Positions 38,692-47,133 of a stretch of 64,000 nt of DNA are shown piece by piece; positions within the stretch are counted from its first letter, which is position 1, and each line of letters opens with the position of its first letter. Origin of the DNA: Agrobacterium sp. RAC06. GTDB lineage: Bacteria; Pseudomonadota; Alphaproteobacteria; Rhizobiales; Rhizobiaceae. The stretch spans positions 2,728,001-2,792,000 of the forward strand of contig NZ_CP016499.1 in NCBI RefSeq assembly GCF_001713475.1, in the 5' to 3' direction. The notes under the pieces were generated by a model. The model searched no databases. It was given only the letters and a program-made list of their open reading frames with translations, and was not told the origin of the DNA. The position numbers were made by a program, and so were the translations under genes.

Positions 38692-38707
38692 CGAAATGCT
38701 TGAAATA

Positions 38708-39094
38708 TCAGACTTCGTCGTCGTCGCCGGTGACGCCGATCAGGCCGGTCATGTCATCGTCGTCGTCGTCTTCGTCAGCTTCCAGGAAGGTGTCGTCATC
38801 GTCGCCGTCGATCTCGACGTCGTCGTCGCCCATATCAGGGATGTCGTCGCCGCTGGCCGTTTCGTCAGCGTCCTCGAGCGAGACGAGCTCGACATCGGTG
38901 TTTTCGGTATCGACTTCCGCGACGTCCTCTTCCTCAGCCTTTTCCATGATGGCTGCGACCGAGGTTTCCTCGAAATAGGAAAGCGGCCAGGACTTGTTCG
39001 TGTACGGCGACACGATCGGGTCCTTGTTCAGGTCGTAGAATTTCTTGCCGGTGTCGGGGCAAGTCCGTTTCGTTCCAAGTTCTGCCTTCGCCAC
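38708..39094 (-). CDS. TIGR02300-family 'FYDLN' acidic protein
   Basis: A ~128-residue alphaproteobacterial protein. The conserved N-terminus reads AKAELGTKRTCPDTGKKFYD and continues LNKDPIVSPYTNKSW, including two cysteines that may bind zinc. The C-terminal half is extremely acidic (runs of Asp, such as DDDDDD). The function is unknown. The GTG start at 39094 is chosen with GAGG nine bases upstream; a TTG at 39100 is the alternative. From memory aroA usually lies between this gene and cmk, but not here. Confidence 0.9.
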   Translation of the reverse strand: MAKAELGTKRTCPDTGKKFYDLNKDPIVSPYTNKSWPLSYFEETSVAAIMEKAEEEDVAEVDTENTDVELVSLEDADETASGDDIPDMGDDDVEIDGDDDDTFLEADEDDDDDDMTGLIGVTGDDDEV

Positions 39095-39314
39095 TGTCAA
39101 AGCCTCATGAAGTCGTGAAGAATAAGGGCATGCGCCAAGCGCCCGGCGCGAGGCCGGCCAAACTGTAGTCGGTCCCCTTAATCGCTGATGCCCGTCCTGT
39201 CAAAGGCTATCTGCGCAGGTATTTTGGCAACCGGGGGTTCACATGCTTCGCTTGGCAAGGGCTGCCAAGATTTGTATCAGCGATGGCATCAACGATAGAG
39301 ACAATGAGGACCGG

Positions 39315-39941
39315 ATGATCATTGCAATCGACGGACCGGCCGCCGCCGGCAAGGGGACGCTGTCGCGCCGGATCGCGGAGACCTACGGGTTCCACCATCT
39401 CGACACCGGGCTCACCTATCGCGCGACCGCAAAGGCGCTGCTCGACGCCGGGTTATCCCTCGATGATGAGGCGGTGGCGGAGCGCATGGCGCTTGCCGTG
39501 GAGCTCGCCGGTTTGGACCGCGACGTTCTCTCGGCGCACGAGATCGGCGAAGCAGCGTCGAAGATCGCGGTCATGCCGGCCGTTCGCCGGGCGCTGGTCG
39601 AGGCACAGCGTGCCTTTTCGAAGCGCGCGCCCGGCACCGTGCTCGACGGCCGCGATATCGGCACCGTGGTCTGCCCGGATGCTCCGGTCAAACTTTACGT
39701 GACGGCGTCACCCGAGGTTCGTGCGAAACGCCGTTATGACGAGATCCTGTCGAAGGGCGGCAGCGCCGATTTCGACGCGATCTTCGCCGACGTGACGAAA
39801 CGCGACGAGCGGGACATGGGACGGGCCGACAGCCCTTTGAAACCAGCTGAAGACGCGCACTTGCTAGATACTTCCGAAATGAGTATAGAGGCCGCATTCT
39901 TGGCGGCGAAGGCTCTCGTCGACGCTGCCCTGACGAAATGA
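39315..39941 (+). CDS. cmk: Cytidylate kinase
   Basis: Phosphorylates CMP/dCMP to the diphosphates. The 208-residue protein has the P-loop [13 protein letters not shown] at about residues 7-19, the substrate motif [10 protein letters not shown] near 31-40, and the LID/NMP region with [15 protein letters not shown] near 113-127 and the DERDMGR arginines near 172. GAGGACCGG precedes the ATG at 39315; an upstream in-frame start at 39243 is not conserved. It is followed by rpsA. Confidence 0.95.
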   Translation: MIIAIDGPAAAGKGTLSRRIAETYGFHHLDTGLTYRATAKALLDAGLSLDDEAVAERMALAVELAGLDRDVLSAHEIGEAASKIAVMPAVRRALVEAQRAFSKRAPGTVLDGRDIGTVVCPDAPVKLYVTASPEVRAKRRYDEILSKGGSADFDAIFADVTKRDERDMGRADSPLKPAEDAHLLDTSEMSIEAAFLAAKALVDAALTK

Positions 39942-39994
39942 AGTGACCAGGTTTCGGACAAGCCGAAGCCTGAGGGCCGACATCCAGTCCCCGC

Positions 39995-40019
39995 GCCGGA
40001 ATTGCTCTTCTAAAAGAGC
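39995..40019. repeat. Fragment of palindromic repeat plus small hairpin in the cmk-rpsA gap
   Basis: GCCGGAATTGCTC at 39995-40007 is identical to the right end of the palindromic repeat that abuts nudC. It runs into a perfect hairpin, GCTCTT-CTAA-AAGAGC at 40004-40019. The left arm of the palindrome is missing, so this looks like a partial copy or a chance match. Confidence 0.4.
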
Positions 40020-40093
40020 GGATCGGTTGTTGGCCAAGATCAACACTAGCCCCCGGCGCTCACGCATCCAGTTGGATGCGACCAGGAGATTTC

Positions 40094-41797
40094 ATGTCTG
40101 TTTCTACCCCGTCGCGTGAGGACTTCGCAGCCCTCCTCGAAGAATCCTTTGCCAAGACCGATCTGGCAGAAGGCTATGTTGCCAAGGGCATCATCACGGC
40201 CATCGAGAAGGACGTCGCAATCGTTGACGTCGGCCTCAAGGTCGAAGGCCGTATCGCACTGAAGGAATTCGGTGCACGCGCCAAGGACGGCACGCTGAAG
40301 GTCGGCGACGAAGTCGAAGTTTACGTCGAGCGCATCGAAAACGCTCTCGGCGAAGCTGTTCTGTCGCGCGAGAAGGCTCGTCGCGAAGAAAGCTGGATCA
40401 AGCTCGAAGCCAAGTTCGAAGCTGGCGAGCGCGTTGAAGGCGTTATCTTCAACCAGGTCAAGGGCGGCTTCACGGTTGACCTCGACGGCGCTGTTGCCTT
40501 CCTTCCGCGTTCGCAGGTCGACATCCGTCCGATCCGCGACGTGACCCCGCTGATGCACAACCCGCAGCCCTTCGAAATCCTCAAGATGGACAAGCGTCGC
40601 GGCAACATCGTTGTTTCGCGTCGTACGGTTCTTGAAGAGTCGCGCGCCGAGCAGCGTTCGGAAATCGTGCAGAACCTCGAAGAAGGCCAGGTTGTTGACG
40701 GCGTCGTCAAGAACATCACCGATTACGGTGCGTTCGTTGACCTCGGCGGCATCGACGGCCTGCTGCATGTCACCGACATGGCATGGCGCCGCGTCAACCA
40801 TCCTTCGGAAATCCTGTCCATCGGCCAGTCGGTCAAGGTTCAGATCATCCGTATCAACCAGGAAACCCACCGCATCTCGCTCGGCATGAAGCAGCTCGAG
40901 TCGGATCCGTGGGATGGCATCGCTGCCAAGTACCCGGTTGGCAAGAAGATCTCCGGTACCGTCACGAACATCACGGATTACGGTGCATTCGTCGAGCTGG
41001 AGCCGGGCATCGAAGGCCTGATCCACATCTCGGAAATGTCCTGGACGAAGAAGAACGTTCATCCCGGCAAGATCCTTTCGACCACGCAGGACGTCGACGT
41101 CGTCGTTCTCGAAGTCGATCCGTCCAAGCGCCGTATCTCGCTCGGTCTCAAGCAGACCCTCGAGAACCCGTGGCAGGCATTTGCCTTCAGCCATCCGGCC
41201 GGCACTGAAGTCGAAGGCGAAGTCAAGAACAAGACCGAGTTCGGCCTGTTCATTGGCCTCGAAGGCGACGTGGACGGCATGGTTCACCTGTCGGATCTCG
41301 ACTGGAACCGTCCGGGCGAGCAGGTCATCGAAGAGTTCAACAAGGGTGACGTGGTCAAGGCCGTCGTTCTCGATGTTGACGTCGAGAAGGAACGCATCTC
41401 GCTCGGCATCAAGCAGCTCGGCCGCGACGCTGTCGGCGAAGCCGCAACTTCGGGCGAACTGCGCAAGAACGCTGTCGTTTCGTGCGAAGTCATCGGCATC
41501 AATGATGGTGGCGTCGAAGTGAAGCTCGTCAGCCACGAAGACATCACGTCCTTCATCCGCCGCAACGACCTGGCCCGCGATCGTGACGATCAGCGTCCGG
41601 AGCGTTTCTCGGTTGGTCAGGTTTTTGACGCTCGCGTCACCAACTTCTCCAAGAAGGACCGCAAGGTCATGCTGTCGATCAAGGCTCTCGAGATCGCAGA
41701 AGAGAAGGAAGCCGTTGCTCAGTTCGGTTCGTCCGACTCTGGCGCTTCGCTCGGCGACATTCTGGGTGCAGCCCTGAAGAACCGCAACAACGACTAA
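40094..41797 (+). CDS. rpsA: 30S ribosomal protein S1
   Basis: A 567-residue mRNA-binding ribosomal protein with six S1 repeats. The repeats are easily seen from repeated hallmarks: ITDYGAFVDLGGIDGLLHV and ITDYGAFVELEPGIEGLIHI near residues 205 and 295, then a divergent KTEFGLFIGLEGDVDGMVHL near 385 and the last ending near 545. AGGAG seven bases before the ATG at 40094 decides the start. Codon use is strongly biased to optimal codons, as for a highly expressed gene. Confidence 0.97.
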   Translation: MSVSTPSREDFAALLEESFAKTDLAEGYVAKGIITAIEKDVAIVDVGLKVEGRIALKEFGARAKDGTLKVGDEVEVYVERIENALGEAVLSREKARREESWIKLEAKFEAGERVEGVIFNQVKGGFTVDLDGAVAFLPRSQVDIRPIRDVTPLMHNPQPFEILKMDKRRGNIVVSRRTVLEESRAEQRSEIVQNLEEGQVVDGVVKNITDYGAFVDLGGIDGLLHVTDMAWRRVNHPSEILSIGQSVKVQIIRINQETHRISLGMKQLESDPWDGIAAKYPVGKKISGTVTNITDYGAFVELEPGIEGLIHISEMSWTKKNVHPGKILSTTQDVDVVVLEVDPSKRRISLGLKQTLENPWQAFAFSHPAGTEVEGEVKNKTEFGLFIGLEGDVDGMVHLSDLDWNRPGEQVIEEFNKGDVVKAVVLDVDVEKERISLGIKQLGRDAVGEAATSGELRKNAVVSCEVIGINDGGVEVKLVSHEDITSFIRRNDLARDRDDQRPERFSVGQVFDARVTNFSKKDRKVMLSIKALEIAEEKEAVAQFGSSDSGASLGDILGAALKNRNND

Positions 41798-41822
41798 TCC
41801 TCGCTGTTCGCTGAATGCAAAG

Positions 41823-41853
41823 AACCCGCCGGGAGCGATCCCGGCGGGTTTTT
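41823..41853 (+). terminator. Rho-independent terminator of rpsA
   Basis: The stem AACCCGCCGGG / CCCGGCGGGTT with a six-base loop runs into TTTTTC. It lies 25 bases after the rpsA stop and is perfect. Confidence 0.9.
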
Positions 41854-41868
41854 CTTCGGTCTTGAGTA

Positions 41869-43581
41869 TCAGTTGAGACCGGCCATCCGCAGGTAGAGCT
41901 CGTGAGCGGGCTCGGGCGGGAGCGGCAAAGCCGTCTCTGAAGGCGCCGGGAGGGCGGACAGCTCCGCCACCATGCCCTCCTGCATATACGTCTCCGCTGG
42001 TTCGCCGGCCGGGCGCTCGTCTTCGGGCATCACGACGTCTGCGGCATCCTCGTCACCATCGACAGCTTCGTCCCTGTCATCGTCCTCGGCATCCGTCTCC
42101 CCATCCCGATTGCCGGAATCCTCTTCTTCCTTCTCCTCGACGCGTTCGACGTCGAATTCGTCTTCCACTTGGTAGGGAATGAAGGGCAAAGGCATGCCTT
42201 CCCGCGCAATCGGAAACCTCGCCAGCGCCTGCTCCGACAACGGGATTGCGCCGGGCGCTGGGCGCTCCTCTGTCGTTTCCGTCAGGTCTGCATCCTGCAT
42301 GCGCGCTAGCTGCTCGGCTGAATCGCTCATTTCGTCGGATGAGACCGGCGGCGCGGCAGGTGTCGCCGCCAGTTGCGCTTCCAGGCCGGGAGCGATGCTC
42401 GGCCGGGCTGTGGCTTTTGGCTCGGTCGAAAGGCTCTTCAGCTGCAGGAGTGCCCGAACGAAATCCGATTCGAGCAGCTCGGCGAGCCAGCCCGCCGGCA
42501 TCGGTGGTGTGGGCCTCGCCTGCCCCGGCACGGCGATCACCGGCATGGCTGCGGGAGATCCAGCGGAGGGCGTCTGGCGATCCGGGGTGGCAATTCCATC
42601 AGGAGCCCGTTCCTCCGGCTGTCTCGCGGCGCCGCTTGCTGGCATGGGCAGCCTTTGGCCGCTTTCGGCTTGCGTGGCTGGGCTGCCGGTGGGCGATTGC
42701 GACAGGCCTGCGAACGGTGCCGCTCGGCTCGTCTGCGGTTCCGTCCCGGCCTTCTGCAGCGGCTGGCTTGCGCCTGTCGCCACCGGCAAACTTTCGGGTC
42801 GACCCGACGCAATACCGAGGCCCGGCAGGGAGCCGGATGGCGTTGCCGTTGTGGCTCGGGCGGAGCGCGTCACATCCATGTCTGGACGCTGCGGCGGACC
42901 AGCATTCGCGGCGCGCACTTCGGCATTGCCTTTGGCTTCGGCAGCGGCTGGCGTGTTCAGAGGTCTGTTTTGCCCGGCTGCCGTCTGTGCGGTGCGCTGG
43001 GGGTCGTTCGGCGCACGTCCGACATCGTTTGCGGCCAAGGGACGACTGACGCTCTGAGCCGTCGGGCGAGCTTCGCCGGCCGCCTCCCGATAGGACGAGA
43101 TGACCGAGCGCGCCGCTCCGTCCCTGTCCGTCTGACGATAGAGTTCGAGATAGAGTGCCAGGGTTGCCCGTTCCGGGCCCGAGGGGGTGGCCATGGCCGC
43201 CAGCAGTGTGCGCAACTGCAGTCCGGCAAACGACTGGGTCAGAAGCTTCTGCAGCTTCAGGCGATCGGCGGCCGGCAGTGCCGCGATGCCTTCGATCAAG
43301 CGACCCATGTAGTCGCCAGGCGTCTCGTCGGCCCGCCGCTCGATCTTCAGGGCGGCGCCGAGGACGTCTGCCAGAACAGAAAGATTCTGAGACATGCGCT
43401 CAGGACCCGATAGGAGCATGATGTTCAACTGGCCGGCGATTGCAGCGCTCTGGTTGATGGCCGTTGGCATTGGCGGTGAGGCAAGCGCTGTTGCGCGAGA
43501 GCCGGCCGGTTGTTCCGGTCGCGGCTTTGCCTCGGTCGCAGACGTGTAGGGCACAGTGGACGCAAGGACTGGAGGAAGCAT
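41869..43581 (-). CDS. Large low-complexity protein of unknown function
   Basis: A 570-residue protein with a structured-looking N-terminal region (about residues 40-160; GQLNIMLLSGPERMSQNL, then DYMGRLIEGIAALPAADRL and LRTLLAAMATPSGPERATL). A ~270-residue Pro/Ala/Ser/Gln-rich disordered middle follows, then a strongly acidic segment (EEKEEEDSG, DAEDDDRDE) and a hydrophobic Pro-rich end. There is no signal peptide or clear membrane helix. The build recalls flagellar hook-length or scaffold proteins, but no family is recognised. GGAGAGG lies five bases before the ATG at 43581. Confidence 0.75.
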   Translation of the reverse strand: MLPPVLASTVPYTSATEAKPRPEQPAGSRATALASPPMPTAINQSAAIAGQLNIMLLSGPERMSQNLSVLADVLGAALKIERRADETPGDYMGRLIEGIAALPAADRLKLQKLLTQSFAGLQLRTLLAAMATPSGPERATLALYLELYRQTDRDGAARSVISSYREAAGEARPTAQSVSRPLAANDVGRAPNDPQRTAQTAAGQNRPLNTPAAAEAKGNAEVRAANAGPPQRPDMDVTRSARATTATPSGSLPGLGIASGRPESLPVATGASQPLQKAGTEPQTSRAAPFAGLSQSPTGSPATQAESGQRLPMPASGAARQPEERAPDGIATPDRQTPSAGSPAAMPVIAVPGQARPTPPMPAGWLAELLESDFVRALLQLKSLSTEPKATARPSIAPGLEAQLAATPAAPPVSSDEMSDSAEQLARMQDADLTETTEERPAPGAIPLSEQALARFPIAREGMPLPFIPYQVEDEFDVERVEEKEEEDSGNRDGETDAEDDDRDEAVDGDEDAADVVMPEDERPAGEPAETYMQEGMVAELSALPAPSETALPLPPEPAHELYLRMAGLN

Positions 43582-43794
43582 GGCAACCTCTCCGGTTCTG
43601 GTGCCTCGGGACAAGAGTTTCGGGCGATGTCTTAAGCCGTACCACGGCTGCCCGATCCTCAATCCTTGCCTGATTTGGTTAATGAAGCACTAAGACGCAA
43701 TCTCAACGGGCGACACCAGCCTCGCGCATTGATTGGCGTGCACGATGGACGAGGCGGCGCACTGTCGCCGATTCGATCCAACACGGACGCAGGC

Positions 43795-45192
43795 ATGACA
43801 CGCAATCTTCTCCTGAACACCGACAGCTACAAGCTTGGCGTCTTTCTGCAGTATCCGAAAGATACGCGGGCCGTCAGCGCCTTCGTCACCACGCGGGGCA
43901 ACTCCTTCCGTCCCGAGGTGATGTTCTTTGGTCTGCAGATGTTCCTGAAAGACTACCTGTCGAAGCCGATCAGCCGTGGTGACATCGAGGAAGCCGAAGA
44001 GATTGCACGCCACCACGGCCAGCCTTTCGACCGCAAGGGGTGGGAGCATATTCTGAATGCGCATGGCGGACTGTTGCCGCTGCGCATCGAGGCACTGCCC
44101 GAAGGCGCCGCAATCCGCCGCGGGGTGCCCGTCATGCAGGTGGTCAACACCGATCCTCTCGTGCCGTGGCTCACCTCCTATATGGAGACCGCGCTGCTTC
44201 GCGCCGTCTGGTATCCGTCGACTGTCGCGACGACGGCCTGGCGCATCCGGATGGCGATACAGCCCTTCCTGGATCGGACAACGGACGATCCAGACGGGCT
44301 GCAACCGAGCCGGATCAGCGACTATGGTTGCCGCAGCACATCCAGCGTCGAACAGGCGGCGATCGGCGGGGCAGCGCATCTTGTGCACTTCCACAGCTCT
44401 GATTCGCTTCCCGCCATTCTGCAGGCCCGTCGCTTCTACAAGGCCTCGATGCCGGCCCAGTCGATCCCGGCTGCCGAACATGGAACGATCATTGCCTGGG
44501 GCCAGCCGCACGAGACGGAAGCCTATTCCCACATGATCGACAATTTCGCGAGTTTCGGCGGCTATTCCGTTGTCTCCGATAGCTTCGACCTCCACAACGC
44601 CGTTTCAGAGATCTGGGGCAAGAAACTGCAGACCAAGGTGCGCGCTGCCGGTGGCGTTCTCGTGGTGCGGCCGGATAGTGGCGATCCGATCGAGACACCG
44701 GTCCAGGTCGTGGCCCAACTCGCCTACGCCTTTGGCACACGGCTGAACGGCAGGGGTTTCAAGGTGCTCGACGGCAATGTCCGGGTGATCCAGTCGGACG
44801 GCGTTTCGATCCAGGATATTCAGATGATCCTGGGCCGGCTCGAAGGCATGGGTTTCTCCTCCGAAAACATCTCCTTCGGCATGGGATCGGGCCTGCTGCA
44901 CAAGATCAACAGGGACACGATGTCCTTCACCATGCGCACGAGCGCCGTTCAGGACGATAAAGGCCAGTGGCGTCCGGTTGTGCGCCGCCCGTCCAATCCG
45001 CAGCAGAAGGTGTCAATGGCAGGCCGTGTGGCCGCGATCGCCGATGGCTATGACATCATGCCGATCCAGCTGGAAGATCTCGGGAACCGCCCCAACCTCT
45101 TGCAGCCGGTCTGGCAGGACGGGGAGCTTCTGGTGGACTGGAGCCTGGACGAAATCCGGGCGAGGGCAACGATCGCCAGCCTGCCGCGCTAG
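43795..45192 (+). CDS. Nicotinamide phosphoribosyltransferase (NAMPT family)
   Basis: Condenses nicotinamide with PRPP to give NMN, the rate-setting step of the eukaryote-style NAD salvage route. The 465-residue protein aligns by eye with animal NAMPT: LNTDSYKLGVFLQYP at the start, then IPAAEHGTIIAWGQPHE near residue 225, VVSDSFDLHNAVSEIWG near 260 and VVRPDSGDP near 290. RVIQSDGVSIQDIQ and FGMGSGLLHK follow near 330-365. The SDYGCRSTSSVEQAAIGG stretch holds the nicotinamide-binding Asp. No other NAD-salvage gene is adjacent. The start MTRNLLLNTDSYK at 43795 fits the family. Confidence 0.9.
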   Translation: MTRNLLLNTDSYKLGVFLQYPKDTRAVSAFVTTRGNSFRPEVMFFGLQMFLKDYLSKPISRGDIEEAEEIARHHGQPFDRKGWEHILNAHGGLLPLRIEALPEGAAIRRGVPVMQVVNTDPLVPWLTSYMETALLRAVWYPSTVATTAWRIRMAIQPFLDRTTDDPDGLQPSRISDYGCRSTSSVEQAAIGGAAHLVHFHSSDSLPAILQARRFYKASMPAQSIPAAEHGTIIAWGQPHETEAYSHMIDNFASFGGYSVVSDSFDLHNAVSEIWGKKLQTKVRAAGGVLVVRPDSGDPIETPVQVVAQLAYAFGTRLNGRGFKVLDGNVRVIQSDGVSIQDIQMILGRLEGMGFSSENISFGMGSGLLHKINRDTMSFTMRTSAVQDDKGQWRPVVRRPSNPQQKVSMAGRVAAIADGYDIMPIQLEDLGNRPNLLQPVWQDGELLVDWSLDEIRARATIASLPR

Positions 45193-45193
45193 C

Positions 45194-45445
45194 TTAATCG
45201 ACGAGACGCATGAACCGCGGATAGAGGCCAGCCTCATCCGAGGGGACTGGAACGCGCTCGCCAAAAGCCTCGTCCGAGCGGCTGCGCTCATCGACGATAA
45301 ATGCGTCCAGCCAGTTGGCTGGCGCATATTGCGGGCCCTGGTCTTCAATGTCGGCTTGTTCCGCAGGCGCTTCGATCAGATCGAGATCATAGCTGGATGA
45401 ACTACGCGATACCGAGTCTAAGAGGATAGTAGCTGCTTCCGTCAT
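45194..45445 (-). CDS. Small hypothetical protein
   Basis: An 83-residue acidic protein ending one base from the convergent NAMPT gene. No domain is recognised; the C-terminal part (DEAFGERVPVPSDEAGLYPR, continuing FMRLVD) looks non-random and resembles short C-terminal motifs seen in rhizobial hypothetical proteins. The Shine-Dalgarno is weak (AGGCGACC before the ATG). It is divergent from the next small gene. Confidence 0.5.
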   Translation of the reverse strand: MTEAATILLDSVSRSSSSYDLDLIEAPAEQADIEDQGPQYAPANWLDAFIVDERSRSDEAFGERVPVPSDEAGLYPRFMRLVD

Positions 45446-45599
45446 GGTCGCCTGATCAACGCCTTATGTGCAACGAGCAACTTGAAAGGCTCGCCGCGTC
45501 ACCAATTTCCATGCGGGGATCATGCGAAGTCTCGGTTAATGAAACCTTGGCGAAATGGGCAAAGCTCCCCTCAAATCTCACCCATGAGAAGATCTAGCC

Positions 45600-45923
45600 A
45601 TGAGCTTCAAAACTCCAGCCTCTCTGCTTTCTCCGGCGCTTCACGACAGCGTCACGCCCCTCGACCTGGAACTGGCCGGTGAAAAGGCCGATGCCTTGGC
45701 ACGGGCGGGCCGGAAGGCTGAGGAGGCTCTTGAGACGCTGGCTGGCGCGCGCGGTGTGGACGGCACCCCGATTGAGGCCCTGCGCCATGCAGCAGCCGAC
45801 GCGGTGTTTTGCTTGATGATCCAGCGGGAGCTTTGTGGTTTGCGAAACCAGGGCGATATGATCCGACGGTATGCCATCCCGGCCGATGTCATGTCCCGGG
45901 TCGGCATTGTCAGGCGCGACTGA
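45600..45923 (+). CDS. Small helical protein, possibly DUF6665 family
   Basis: A 107-residue protein, mostly helical, with an Ala/Glu-rich first half (LAGEKADALARAGRKAEEAL) and a conserved-looking second half (AVFCLMIQRELCGLRNQGDM then YAIPADVMSRVGI). I recall a rhizobial family of this kind (DUF6665), but the assignment is uncertain. The function is unknown. Its 3' end is 14 bp from the convergent RNase D gene. Confidence 0.6.
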   Translation: MSFKTPASLLSPALHDSVTPLDLELAGEKADALARAGRKAEEALETLAGARGVDGTPIEALRHAAADAVFCLMIQRELCGLRNQGDMIRRYAIPADVMSRVGIVRRD

Positions 45924-45937
45924 GGCCGCCAGGCAGG

Positions 45938-46561
45938 TCAGCTATGCGCGAAGATGTCGGTTTCTTCCCAGCCGAGAAGATCGAGCTTGGACCGCGTGGG
46001 AAGGAATTCGAAGCAAGCCTTGGCATGTTCCATCCGGTCGTCGCGCAAAAGGCGCTGCGTGAGCTTGTCGCGGAGGGCATGCAGATGCAGCACGTCCGAG
46101 GCCGCATATTCGAGCTGCGCCTGGCTCAGGGTCTCGGCAGCCCAGTCAGACGATTGCTGCGCCTTGGAGATATCGACCTCGAGCATTTCCTTGAGATTGT
46201 CCTTGAGACCGTGCCGATCGGTGTAGGTTCGGGTCAAGCGGGATGCAATCTTGGTGCAGAACACGTTGGTCGTGGTCACGCCGAAGGTTTGAAACAGGAC
46301 CGCAATATCGAAGCGACCATAATGGAAGATCTTCTGACGGGCCGGGTCCGCGAGCATCGCCACGAGGTTGGGCGCATCCTTTTGATTTTTGGCGATCCGG
46401 ATTACGTCGGCGGTTCCGTTACCGGGAGACAGTTGGACGACGCAGAGACGATCGCGGCGAGGGACGAGGCCGAGGGTCTCCGTATCGATCGCAATGGCGT
46501 CGATATAGCGACCGGCGGCATCGGACGAGATGTCCCCCTCGTGATAGCGGATCGTCGTCAT
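45938..46561 (-). CDS. rnd: Ribonuclease D-like 3'-5' exonuclease (short form)
   Basis: A 207-residue DEDDy exonuclease domain. The acidic catalytic residues are in AIDTETLGL near residue 26, FHYGRFDIAVLF near residue 80 and the YAASDVLHL motif near 152. It lacks the HRDC domains that make E. coli RNase D ~375 residues long, so substrate range may differ (3' end trimming of tRNA or other small RNA). The short form is common in alphaproteobacteria. Confidence 0.9.
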   Translation of the reverse strand: MTTIRYHEGDISSDAAGRYIDAIAIDTETLGLVPRRDRLCVVQLSPGNGTADVIRIAKNQKDAPNLVAMLADPARQKIFHYGRFDIAVLFQTFGVTTTNVFCTKIASRLTRTYTDRHGLKDNLKEMLEVDISKAQQSSDWAAETLSQAQLEYAASDVLHLHALRDKLTQRLLRDDRMEHAKACFEFLPTRSKLDLLGWEETDIFAHS

Positions 46562-46856
46562 CGGTTACTCCAGAAGTCAGATGTTGTCCCTGCCCGCTAT
46601 AGACCAAAGCACACCCTTGCACCATCCCGCGCCTGCCCGGACCACTCAAGGCGGTCACAGCCTTGTGATAGGTGCATGAGAAACTGCTAAGCAGGATAGA
46701 GATTTGCTCAATTGCTACGCAAACGCGCTTTTGTTTTCAGAGAAACGCGCCGATGCGAAAGATACGAAAGCGTGTCGCTGCAAAAATCGTAGCAGCGCGT
46801 TCCTGCCCGGACATCAAGCCATGCATTTTACGCACTGCTGCGTTGCAACAAGCGCG
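46562..46856. other. Intergenic region upstream of rnd and the sRNA, no gene seen
   Basis: About 295 bp with no credible coding frame; an open frame from 46672 has no ribosome site and would run through the sRNA stem-loops. It should hold the rnd promoter. It is noticeably less GC-rich than the flanking genes, with A/T-rich stretches around 46720-46790. Confidence 0.4.
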
Positions 46857-46886
46857 CTTGGCAGAATCGAGCGCCGTGGATATAAC
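46857..46886 (+). promoter_or_regulatory. Putative promoter of the anti-SD sRNA
   Basis: CTTGGC at 46857-46862 and TATAAC at 46881-46886 are 18 bp apart, matching the alphaproteobacterial CTTGAC-N17-CTATAT type. The start would be near 46893, just before the first stem-loop. Confidence 0.55.
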
Positions 46887-46892
46887 CAAAGC

Positions 46893-47015
46893 ATCGAAGC
46901 GGCGCACTCCTCCTCCCAGTGCCGCTCGGTAGGATCGGCAATACTCCTCCTCCTCCCAATTGCCGATCAAGTTTAAGAGCCTGGCGCATCCTCCTCCCGC
47001 GCCAGGCTCTTTTCG
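46893..47015 (+). ncRNA. Small RNA with three anti-Shine-Dalgarno loops (alpha-r14/'cuckoo'/NfeR1-like)
   Basis: Three consecutive stem-loops each expose CCTCCTCCC in the loop. SL1 is 46898-46926 (AGCGGCGCACT / AGTGCCGCT, two-base bulge). SL2 is 46933-46968 (perfect 10-bp stem GATCGGCAAT / ATTGCCGATC). SL3 is 46976-47010 (perfect 12-bp stem AGAGCCTGGCGC / GCGCCAGGCTCT), followed by TTTCGTTTC as the terminator. The loops are complementary to Shine-Dalgarno sequences, so the RNA should repress many mRNAs by base pairing. This architecture matches the alphaproteobacterial alpha-r14 family, which includes Sinorhizobium NfeR1. Ends are estimated from the promoter and terminator. Confidence 0.85.
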
Positions 47016-47133
47016 TTTCTGGATCCCCCCACAGATTTGGACTTGCCTGACGGCCAAGCGATACTTCCGCTTGATGCCTTGGGTCACAGGCCCATATAAC
47101 GCCATCTGTTCGCGAGACCCTCAGGAGGCATGC

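Noticed and set aside
40046..41536. A ~500-codon open frame antisense to rpsA
   Set aside because: Same cause: codon-bias shadow of ribosomal protein S1, which is clearly the real gene.
46672..46932. An 86-codon plus-strand frame upstream of the sRNA
   Set aside because: No Shine-Dalgarno, unbiased composition, and it runs into the first sRNA stem-loop.
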